From positions 1-5,324 of the forward strand of contig SLGN01000633.1 of the NCBI GenBank assembly GCA_007123695.1: a stretch of 5,324 bases of DNA, in the 5' to 3' direction. Shown one piece after another: positions 1 to 5,225 of the stretch. The notes under the pieces are model-generated. The model ran no database searches. It was not told the DNA's origin and worked only from the letters and a program-made list of their open reading frames with translations. A program made the translations under genes and the position numbers. Within the stretch, counting starts at the first letter, position 1; each line of letters opens with the position of its first letter. This stretch comes from Verrucomicrobiales bacterium. GTDB lineage: Bacteria > Verrucomicrobiota > Verrucomicrobiia > Verrucomicrobiales > DEV007.

Positions 1-205
1 CGGGAAAGGTGAACCAGACCGCGTCGGCCCCCTTCTCCAGGGCCACCTGGCCCCGGATCCGGAGCGGCGGGTCGAAGTCCACGTTCCGGGCCAGGGTCAC
101 CTTCACCCGGCCGTCGTCGTGGACCAGCTCCTGGACGAAGACGGTGAAGCGGTCCGGGGGGCGCAGGTAGTGGATGTGGACGGTCCGGGGAAGGCGGGGC
201 CTCAA
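1..205 (-). CDS. DUF402 family protein, N-terminal part (runs off left edge)
   Basis: The 68 visible residues match the N-terminal style of the DUF402 family: a start strand followed by HYLRPPDR, then QELVHDDG, and the block ending GADAVWFTFP, which corresponds to the family's characteristic WFTFPG stretch. Members of this fold include FomD-type nucleotide or diphosphate hydrolases, but most are uncharacterised and the metal-binding half lies outside the window, so no reaction is claimed. The chosen start is TTG (203-205), which overlaps the TGA of the upstream small ORF as TTGA. No in-frame ATG or GTG is present just upstream, and the family signature begins within ten residues of this TTG. 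All visible Glu codons are GAG and most Leu codons are CTG, unlike the neighbouring plus-strand genes. Family call is fairly sure; the exact start is less so. Confidence 0.75.
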   Translation of the reverse strand, partial: MRPRLPRTVHIHYLRPPDRFTVFVQELVHDDGRVKVTLARNVDFDPPLRIRGQVALEKGADAVWFTFP

Positions 206-309
206 GGCTTCACCCGGGGCTCCACCGGCTCGACCCAGACGTCCATGGTCCCGCCGCACACCGCCGGGGAGAGGGTGATCAGGTCCTCGGTCAGGTCCAC
301 CCGGACCAT
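202..309 (-). CDS. Small hypothetical protein (35 aa) overlapping the DUF402 gene
   Basis: An ATG (307-309) opens a 35-residue frame ending in TGA at 202-204. The product is slightly acidic, has one Cys in AVCGGTMDVWVEPVEP, and shows no TM helix or signal peptide. I do not recognise the family. Support for it being real is contextual: codons are strongly G/C at the third position, and its stop overlaps the start of the DUF402 gene by the TTGA arrangement typical of translational coupling. Against it: no good Shine-Dalgarno (a GAGGA lies about 17 bases upstream, too far), and the frame stays open well upstream through the reverse complement of the YbjN-like gene. It could be a leader peptide, a genuine small protein, or an N-terminal piece of a larger protein separated by a frameshift. 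Confidence 0.45.
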   Translation of the reverse strand: MVRVDLTEDLITLSPAVCGGTMDVWVEPVEPRVKP

Positions 310-399
310 CCGGGCCGCTGAGCCGGGTCCTCGGGGGGCTCGAAAAATTCGCGAAAAGAGCTTGAAGGCCCATCGCGAGGGCGTTCCGTTGCGGCGAAG
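310..399. promoter_or_regulatory. Divergent intergenic region between DUF402 unit and YbjN-like gene
   Basis: This 90-base gap lies between outward-facing genes, so promoters for both directions are expected here. Its centre is an A-rich patch (342-357) in otherwise GC-rich DNA, containing the 8-base palindrome TTCGCGAA at 348-355, enclosed by GCTC (338-341) and GAGC (358-361). I could not find a convincing -35/-10 pair with correct spacing for either gene, so the promoter role is inferred from gene orientation and the palindrome is only a possible operator. Confidence 0.3.
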
Positions 400-921
400 A
401 TGCCGACGAACTCCCCGCTTTTCGCCACCCTGCGCTCCGCCTTCGACCAGGCCGGTTGGTCCTACGGCGAAGTTCCGGGGCGGGAAGTGCTGCGGGCGGG
501 CTTCGAAGCGCACCATGCCCGGGTCGAGCTGCACGCTCAGGCCTTCCCCGAACTCGCCGCCGTCTCGGTCGTGTCGGAATCCTCCCGCACCGCCGCCGAG
601 CCGCGCCGCCGCGAACGCCTCGCCGAACTCGCCATGCGGGTCAACCAAACCCTCACCGTGGGCAATTTCGAAGTGGACTGGGACGCGGGGCGGCTCATCT
701 TCCGCACCACCAACCTCTTCCCCTCGCCCGAGGGCGATCCTGCCCTGATCCAGGGGATCGTCCATACCGTCGTCGCGGAGATGGACCGCATCGCCCCCCT
801 CGAGGCCATCATCCTCGGCGCCGACGGGCCCGGCCTGGTCGCCCTCGACATTCCCGCCTTGCTCCGCCGGGACGACCTCGTTCCGGACATCCCGGATCCG
901 CTCGAATCACCGCCGCGATGA
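400..921 (+). CDS. YbjN-like / type III secretion chaperone-like protein
   Basis: A 173-residue soluble protein with no signal peptide or TM helix. The centre, residues about 80-110 (RVNQTLTVGNFEVDWDAGRL followed by IFRTTNLF), has the pattern of the YbjN/type III secretion chaperone-like fold: a helix leading into a strand with GNFE, a turn with Asp-Gly-like residues, then a strand with FRT. A long helix follows (IQGIVHTVVAEMDRIAPLEAIILG) and an acidic, Pro-rich tail ends the protein. YbjN-like proteins are small alpha/beta proteins thought to act as binding partners or regulators; there is no catalytic signature. Start chosen at the ATG at 400, where the N-terminal helix (SPLFATLRSAFDQAGWSY) begins; the ribosome site is weak. 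The stop overlaps the next gene's ATG as ATGA, so the two are probably co-translated. Family assignment is by pattern recognition only. Confidence 0.7.
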   Translation: MPTNSPLFATLRSAFDQAGWSYGEVPGREVLRAGFEAHHARVELHAQAFPELAAVSVVSESSRTAAEPRRRERLAELAMRVNQTLTVGNFEVDWDAGRLIFRTTNLFPSPEGDPALIQGIVHTVVAEMDRIAPLEAIILGADGPGLVALDIPALLRRDDLVPDIPDPLESPPR

Positions 922-1730
922 GCGAGGCGCCGCCACCCCTCGGGGCCGTCTACGTGTTGAAAGAAGGACGCCGCCTCGGCCCCTTCGGACTCGATGAACT
1001 CCTCGACGGGCTTGAGAACGGGGACTTTTCCGAAAACGAAGTCTGCCTGCGCGAGGGCGCGAACGAGTGCGAACGCCTCCGCGATCTCCTCGACTGGGAC
1101 GAAACGCCGAAATCCGGCGCCGCCGAAACGAGGCGGGAAGACGTGGACGAATTCGACGAATTCGAGGACGAAGACGATTTTGCGGAAGACGAAGACGAGG
1201 ATTTCGAGGACGATGAAGATTTCGAGGAGGGCGACGACGAGGAAGCGGCCCGGGACCGGCACAACACCGCTCCCGGGGGACCTCCCCTGCGCCGCGCTCC
1301 GTCGCCCGACCGAATTGTCTACTCCGGCCATCCTTCCGTCCTGACCTATCCGATTTCGCTCCTTGCGCTCGTCGGGGGATTCTTCGGTGGTCTTTGGCTC
1401 TACCGCATCGACGCCAGCTACACTCTCGCCGCCTTTTCCATTGCGGTCGCCGGACTCGCGCGGCTCGGCTACGTCCGCTTCACCCACGACTACCTCGTCC
1501 GCCTGAGGCGCGTCGAGGTCGTGACTGGCTTCGTGGCGAGGAGTTCGCGCGAGGTGCGCATCGAGGACATCCGCTCCATCAACGTGAGCTGCCGCGGGCT
1601 GCCGGGCATCTTCGGCATCGGCACCGTCGATTTCATCACCACTGGCGACTCCCCGGAGATCACCTTCCGCAAAATCTGGGCGGCCCGACGCATCAAAGCC
1701 CTCGTGCGGCGCCTTCAGGATGCGCAGTGA
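918..1730 (+). CDS. GYF_2-like / acidic linker / bacterial PH domain membrane protein
   Basis: A 270-residue protein with three parts. Residues about 9-60 look like the GYF_2 domain common in bacterial membrane proteins: YVLKEGRRLGPFGLDELLDG, then EVCLREG and a closing RLRDLLDW. Residues 74-109 are a linker in which 28 of 36 residues are Asp or Glu, broken mainly by single Phe residues. Residues 141-162 and 168-186 are two probable TM helices, and residues about 195-266 fit the bPH_2 (DUF304-like) domain: RRVEVVTGFVARSSREVRIE, then IRSINVSCRGLPGIFGIGTV and the closing helix. bPH_2 proteins are membrane-anchored and mostly of unknown role; GYF modules bind peptides. ATG at 918 is chosen because it overlaps the preceding stop (ATGA) and directly precedes the GYF_2-like strand. 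No Shine-Dalgarno is visible, consistent with translational coupling. Function unknown; probably a peptide-binding membrane scaffold. Confidence 0.85.
   Translation: MSEAPPPLGAVYVLKEGRRLGPFGLDELLDGLENGDFSENEVCLREGANECERLRDLLDWDETPKSGAAETRREDVDEFDEFEDEDDFAEDEDEDFEDDEDFEEGDDEEAARDRHNTAPGGPPLRRAPSPDRIVYSGHPSVLTYPISLLALVGGFFGGLWLYRIDASYTLAAFSIAVAGLARLGYVRFTHDYLVRLRRVEVVTGFVARSSREVRIEDIRSINVSCRGLPGIFGIGTVDFITTGDSPEITFRKIWAARRIKALVRRLQDAQ
1146..1163 (+). repeat. Tandem 9-base duplication inside the acidic linker
   Basis: The unit GACGAATTC occurs twice in direct contact (1146-1154 and 1155-1163), encoding DEF twice. It marks the start of the low-complexity GAA/GAC/GAT-rich stretch coding for the acidic linker. 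The in-frame unit length suggests the linker grows or shrinks by multiples of three without breaking the gene. Confidence 0.7.
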
Positions 1731-1918
1731 AAACCCGGTCCCCGATCCCTGCCAAGCAGCAGCGACAGGATGATGATAAAAGGCTCAGCCTAATCCAGGC
1801 ATGATCGCATTCCTCCTTCCAATCCAATTCTGCAATCACCAAATATAAGCCTTGTTGTTAATTTTGTTAACCGGTAGGGATCATTGGCGCAGGGCAGGGT
1901 CTTCTTGGCGGGGGGGGG
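1731..1918. other. Convergent intergenic gap with AT-rich island
   Basis: This separates the stop of the plus-strand PH-domain gene from the stop of the minus-strand thioredoxin-like gene, so no promoter is needed. From about 1800 to 1870 it is markedly AT-rich for this window and contains TTGTTAA twice (1855-1861 and 1864-1870) and the inverted pair GTTAA/TTAAC. A run of nine G sits at 1910-1918 just beyond the minus-strand stop. A 4-bp hairpin (AGGC-TGA-GCCT on the minus strand, 1781-1791) followed by TTTTA could be a weak terminator for the minus-strand gene, but the stem is too short to call. I see no coding sequence here. Confidence 0.5.
1857..1871. repeat. Short AT-rich inverted repeat
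   Basis: GTTAA (1857-1861) and TTAAC (1867-1871) are perfect inverted arms with a 5-base spacer, and the right arm lies in a 6-base palindrome GTTAAC (1866-1871). It lies in the AT-rich part of a convergent gap. The arms are short and A/T only, so this may be chance; a protein-binding site is the other possibility. Confidence 0.3.
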
Positions 1919-2863
1919 TCAAGGGGCGGGGGAACCGGGCTCCGGGAGAGGGGTGCCGACTTCGATGGCCTCGAGGAGCCGGGCGGCTTCTCGACCAGGT
2001 TCGGATTCGGGATCGATTTCGAGGATCTCCCGGAGGGTGACGGCGGTTTTCTCGGCTTCGCCGGCACGCTGCTCGACGAGCGCCCGGCCCAGCAGGACGA
2101 CTTGGCGGGGTCTCCCCTCAAGCGCGGCTTCGGCAATGTAGCGATCGGCCAAAGCGGAGGCTTCGGCCCATTTTCCCTCGCCAAGGAGGCGCTGCCGCTC
2201 CTGGTTGTAGTCGGCATCGGCGAAAAGCCGACGGAAGGGGGCGGCGAGACCGAGCCCGTCCTGCGGATCGGAGGCGAGAAGGGCTTCCATTTCCCTGCGG
2301 TAGAAACGGACGGCGAGGGCTCCGGGCAGTTCAGGGATGCCAAGGCGAATCTTCTCGGCCCTCTCCCGCCCCTCAAGTCCCTCGGCTTCGCGCAGGGAGG
2401 CGATGGTCTCCTCGTGGATTTCGTCGATGGCAAGGATCTGATCGGCGTATTCGGTCGGGGAGAGTTCCTGGTAGCCGTTGATGCCGAAGGGCCGACCGGA
2501 GATGTCGGTGAGCACTACGGTGGGAAAGCCGCGCACCCGGTAGGCTTCGCGCAGCACGGCGCGCTGCATCGCCTCCTCGCGCGGTAGGCGCCGGTCTTTG
2601 GGAAACTCAAGCCGCAGAAGGGAGAAGCGCTCGGAGACGGGTTCGATGAATCCGGGCTCGCCAAGAATTTCGTCGTGGAATTTGGCGCAGATGTCGATCC
2701 AGTCGGTCGCGGTGAAGACGATGAGCAGCTTCTTGCCTTCCTGAGAGGCTTCGTTCAGCGCCGAGGCATAGTCCCGGTGCCAGATCCCGACGGCGGAGGA
2801 CTCGTTCGCGGCGGAGAGGACGCAGGCGAAGACGAGGAGCCGGAGGAGTCGTCGGAAGGTCAT
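1919..2863 (-). CDS. Exported thioredoxin-fold protein with degenerate CxxC and helical C-terminal region
   Basis: A 314-residue protein. Residues 1-24 form a signal peptide (basic RRLLR, hydrophobic LLVFACVLSAA, likely cleavage near SSA|VG), so it should be periplasmic. Residues about 30-145 fit the thioredoxin-like family: DYASALNEASQEGKKLLIVF, the active-site region TDWIDICAKF, and RGFPT with the cis-proline at P114. The usual WCxxC is here W55-I-D-I-C59, so the nucleophilic first cysteine is replaced by Ile56 and only the second remains; classical dithiol exchange is unlikely. Residues about 185-300 are amphipathic helices of TPR-like character (EGKWAEASALADRYIAEAA, then RALVEQRAGEAEKTAVTLRE), followed by a Pro-rich end. 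The frame is open further upstream to a GTG at 3052, but ATG at 2863 is chosen because it directly precedes the signal peptide. No Shine-Dalgarno is seen. Downstream of the vWA-like gene in the same direction. Confidence 0.85.
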   Translation of the reverse strand: MTFRRLLRLLVFACVLSAANESSAVGIWHRDYASALNEASQEGKKLLIVFTATDWIDICAKFHDEILGEPGFIEPVSERFSLLRLEFPKDRRLPREEAMQRAVLREAYRVRGFPTVVLTDISGRPFGINGYQELSPTEYADQILAIDEIHEETIASLREAEGLEGRERAEKIRLGIPELPGALAVRFYRREMEALLASDPQDGLGLAAPFRRLFADADYNQERQRLLGEGKWAEASALADRYIAEAALEGRPRQVVLLGRALVEQRAGEAEKTAVTLREILEIDPESEPGREAARLLEAIEVGTPLPEPGSPAP

Positions 2864-2925
2864 TCGGGAGAAGGGATCGTTGCAACGCGGGCGTGCACGG
2901 GGATCGGATCGGTCGGGAGGCAATG

Positions 2926-2960
2926 TTTCTTGTCGCGAGAGGCGGGCTTCGCGACAGAAA
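2926..2960. repeat. Strong bulged stem-loop between vWA-like and thioredoxin-like genes
   Basis: TGTCGCGA (2931-2938) and TCGCGACA (2949-2956) are perfect 8-base inverted arms around a 10-base loop. The stem is extended by TTTC (2926-2929) pairing with GAAA (2957-2960) past a single unpaired T at 2930, giving 12 base pairs. No T-tract follows on the minus strand, so it is not a standard intrinsic terminator. It lies about 60 bases before the thioredoxin-like start, suiting an RNA processing or stability structure, a leader element, or an operator. Confidence 0.65.
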
Positions 2961-3008
2961 GCCGAGAAGGAATCCTTGTCGGGGGAGGTTTCCGCTTTAG
3001 CCTCCAGT

Positions 3009-3036
3009 ACACTACGCCGGGGCGGTTCCTTGGCAA
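3009..3036 (-). promoter_or_regulatory. Weak candidate promoter for the thioredoxin-like gene
   Basis: On the minus strand TTGCCA (3031-3036) and TAGTGT (3009-3014) are separated by 16 bases. The -10 box matches consensus at only three positions. If used, transcription would start near 3000 and the leader would carry the hairpin at 2926-2960. Weak; chance is a real possibility in this much sequence. Confidence 0.2.
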
Positions 3037-3105
3037 GCCGAGGCATTTGCACTTGGCGCCTCCCAAAACGCTCCGCGCCTGCCCCGATGCGACGCGGTCC
3101 TTTGC

Positions 3106-5046
3106 TCAGGAGCCCGTCACGTTCTTCAGCGCGGCGAGTCCGCGCAGGACTTTGAGCTTCCCTCGGTTGCGGCGGGTGAGGGATTTGAAGTGCGCTTCGT
3201 CGTGGGCGGCGATGTCTTCCTTGTTTCCGAGGAAGAGGACGAGATGCAGGCTCGGCTCTTCGAGTCCCTCGGCCTTGTAGCGCTCTTTCACAAGCAGGCG
3301 CACCTGCTGTTCGACGTCCTCCGGAGTCACGGGGGGCATCCGGGGCATCTCCGGGCCACCATTCGGCGAGGTGGCCCGCGGGGGTGTCGCGCCGGTGATC
3401 TCACGGACGAGCTGGTTGAAGTTGACCACCACTTTGGGGTCGAGACCGCGCTCGCGACGGGCGGCGTTTTCCTTCTCTAGCCAGGCGCGGGTCTTTTCGA
3501 CGGCCGCGTTCCAAGCGCGCTGGGCGCGTTCGTCGACGGTCCCTCTCTGCCGTGGCGGCATGCGGGCGATCTGCTCGAGCATCTCGGGAGTCGGAGCACG
3601 CGTCATGCCCCGGTAGCCCGCAGTGATGCAGAAAATTGCGCTGGCCCGCCATTCGAGGGCTTTGTGGACGGCCTTGGCGTAGTGGGCGAGGTCGCCTGCG
3701 GCGATGGGCAGGTCGTCGCGGTCGCTGACCTCGAGGCTGCGCCCGAAGCGGCCGCGCAGACCGAGGGAGCCGTAGTCGCGGTTGAGGGGATCGAGCCACT
3801 CGATTGCCTGGCGCAGATTCGACGGCAGGCCGGGCACGGGCTCCTCGCGGAAGGCGACGAGCTCTTTGCCCTGGAAGAGGAGCAAGTTGAACTCGGTGCC
3901 ACGGTTCAGTCCGGCCAGCATCGTCCCGATCTCGTTCTTGACCTTGTTGTAGGCGCTCATACCGCCCTTTTCGTCGATGAGCATCTCGGGGGTGGCATCG
4001 ACGATGAAGACGATGCGGCGGCCCGTTCCGGAGAGGCCGAAGAAATTCACATCGGAGCTGCGCACCGCTTCGGCCGAGAGGCTGACCCCCGAGCCCACGG
4101 GCGCGAAGCCGGCGAGATCGGCGGCGACGAAGGCGTCGCTGGTGCGCTCGACTTCGGGTACCGCGAAGCTCGCCGAAAGGGCCACGGAACTGAGGACGTC
4201 GAGCGACTGGGCGGCGGCGGCGGAGGGCTGGACCTCGGGCTGCGGGCGGGCGATGCGCGTGGTGACGAGTTCGGCCTCCCGGTCGTGGTGGACGGAGACG
4301 ACGAGCTGGGGCGGCTCGGGGCGATGGACCTGGACCGCCACAAGGCTGAGAAGGACGAGGAATGCGATGTGGGCGAGCAGGGCGAGGGAAACGGAAGAAA
4401 CACGCTCGCCGGCCTGCGAAGGGCGTTCGGTGTGTTCGGGCGGCTCGAGATCGGCGAGCAACAGGCCGCCGTCGTAGTCGCGCCACTTTTCGAGGGCCGA
4501 CCTACGTCCGATCCGGGGCGTGGAGACCGTGCCTCGGTGTGTCGCGGGAGTTTCCGCCATGCCTGTCGCCCGACTCCGGCGCGGGGATGGCTCGGGTAGC
4601 GTGTGGCGCTCGACCAGAGCGGCGCTTCCTCCGCCGGTCGGGGAACTGGACGGGACCCCGCTACCAACAGGCACGGCGGATTGTTCGCGCCGCTTCTCAC
4701 CGATGCCGGAGGCGACGGCAGCGGGTTCTCCGCGCCCGGGTCCGGTGCTTCGTGCCGTCTCGGGCGGGACCACCTCGGGCGGCACTGGTTCGATGGGTCG
4801 AGCCGCCTGCTCGCGCTCCGGCACCTGGTCTTGGCTCCCGACCGCGTCGATCCCCCGGGTGAGCAAAGCGTGGATCCGCACTTGGATCGCGGTTGGGGTG
4901 AGGATGTCCGAGGGGGAGGCCCGGACGAGCCGCTTGGCCCCCGCCAGATCGCCTTCGCGAACCGCCATTTCGATGAGAGCGATACGCACGTCCCAGTCTT
5001 CGGGCGACTGCTCCAACTGGGCGAATAGGGCTTCCTTGCCGTTCAT
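3106..5046 (-). CDS. Single-pass membrane protein with TPR-like head and degenerate von Willebrand A-like domain
   Basis: A 646-residue protein. Residues 1-65 are helical and TPR-like (EDWDVRIALIEMAVREGDLA, then GAKRLVRASP). Residues about 75-180 are a disordered Pro/Ser/Gly-rich linker. A juxtamembrane motif EKWRDYDGGLLLADLEPPE follows (186-204), then one TM helix (about 219-240). Residues 343-610 read as a vWA-like Rossmann fold: strand RRIVFIVDA, helix AYNKVKNEIGTMLAGL, strand TEFNLLLF, helix LRQAIEWLDPL, helix AHYAKAVHKALEW, strand SAIFCITAG, a charged helical insertion (about 495-595), and strand LHLVLFLG. The MIDAS is degraded: D350-A-T352-P-E354 replaces DxSxS, and TAG replaces the usual TDG. 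The TPR-like head should be cytoplasmic and the vWA-like part periplasmic. ATG at 5044-5046 is preferred over an in-frame TTG at 5103 because it begins the conserved-looking head and lies about 22 bases after a candidate promoter start. Function unknown; possibly an envelope scaffold. Confidence 0.85.
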   Translation of the reverse strand: MNGKEALFAQLEQSPEDWDVRIALIEMAVREGDLAGAKRLVRASPSDILTPTAIQVRIHALLTRGIDAVGSQDQVPEREQAARPIEPVPPEVVPPETARSTGPGRGEPAAVASGIGEKRREQSAVPVGSGVPSSSPTGGGSAALVERHTLPEPSPRRSRATGMAETPATHRGTVSTPRIGRRSALEKWRDYDGGLLLADLEPPEHTERPSQAGERVSSVSLALLAHIAFLVLLSLVAVQVHRPEPPQLVVSVHHDREAELVTTRIARPQPEVQPSAAAAQSLDVLSSVALSASFAVPEVERTSDAFVAADLAGFAPVGSGVSLSAEAVRSSDVNFFGLSGTGRRIVFIVDATPEMLIDEKGGMSAYNKVKNEIGTMLAGLNRGTEFNLLLFQGKELVAFREEPVPGLPSNLRQAIEWLDPLNRDYGSLGLRGRFGRSLEVSDRDDLPIAAGDLAHYAKAVHKALEWRASAIFCITAGYRGMTRAPTPEMLEQIARMPPRQRGTVDERAQRAWNAAVEKTRAWLEKENAARRERGLDPKVVVNFNQLVREITGATPPRATSPNGGPEMPRMPPVTPEDVEQQVRLLVKERYKAEGLEEPSLHLVLFLGNKEDIAAHDEAHFKSLTRRNRGKLKVLRGLAALKNVTGS

Positions 5047-5074
5047 GGCCGGGACTCGGGGACGTTTCCCGGAA

Positions 5075-5103
5075 AGGATACCCCGCCTCGCGTCTTTCCC
5101 CAA
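5075..5103 (-). promoter_or_regulatory. Candidate sigma-70-type promoter for the vWA-like gene
   Basis: On the minus strand TTGGGG (5098-5103) and TATCCT (5075-5080) are spaced by exactly 17 bases. The -35 matches TTG of TTGACA and the -10 matches four of six positions of TATAAT, including the key first two and last bases. Predicted transcription start is near 5068, leaving a leader of about 22 bases before the ATG. This would let the gene be transcribed independently of aroA. Confidence 0.4.
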
Positions 5104-5161
5104 GAGATTTCAGCGCTCGGCCAAGCGCGAACGCGGAGAAGAACGGCGAACGGCAGTGATT

Positions 5162-5225
5162 GCCCGGATTTATCATGCCCCTTCCTCGCGGCGTCTCGCG
5201 ACGAAGGGGCATGAGAAATCCGGGC
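5162..5225. repeat. Long imperfect palindrome (29-base arms, 6-base loop) at the aroA stop
   Basis: The left arm (5162-5190) begins GCCCGGATTTATCATGCCCC; the right arm (5197-5225) is its reverse complement at 27 of 29 positions, with one A/G and one C/C mismatch, around the loop GCGTCT (5191-5196). The right arm ends inside the aroA stop codon. This is far beyond chance and would fold very stably in RNA or cruciform DNA. There is no T-tract on either side, so it is not a classical intrinsic terminator, though it could protect the aroA 3' end. Size and symmetry fit a REP/MITE-like dispersed palindrome; that needs other copies in the genome. Confidence 0.85.

Noticed and set aside
950..1267. 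Ser-rich minus-strand open frame
   Set aside because: The poly-Ser stretch is the complement of the Asp/Glu codons of the acidic linker.
537..1487. Long minus-strand open frame opposite the YbjN-like and PH-domain genes
   Set aside because: It crosses the boundary of two recognisable plus-strand genes and its product has no domain pattern.
1781..1791. AGGCT/AGCCT hairpin followed by TTTTA as a terminator for the minus strand
   Set aside because: Allowing a 3-base loop leaves only a 4-bp stem and the T-tract is four bases, too weak to call.
1910..1918. Run of nine G as a possible phase-variation tract
   Set aside because: It lies beyond the stop codon of the thioredoxin-like gene, so slippage would not change any reading frame I can support.
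2815..2830. Possible lipobox (VFAC) in the signal peptide of the thioredoxin-like protein
   Set aside because: Phe at the -2 position and a Cys in the middle of the hydrophobic core do not fit a lipoprotein signal; a normal signal-peptidase I site follows.
2863..3052. Upstream GTG start giving a 63-residue N-terminal extension of the thioredoxin-like protein
   Set aside because: It would bury the signal peptide inside the protein and the extension looks like random translated intergenic sequence spanning the hairpin.
3664..4599. Long plus-strand open frame (311 codons) opposite the vWA-like gene
   Set aside because: It lies wholly inside the minus-strand gene, encodes a Gly/Asp/Glu-rich product with no recognisable domain, and is the usual shadow of a GC-rich gene with few stops. 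The minus-strand frame has a TM helix and ordered vWA-like elements.
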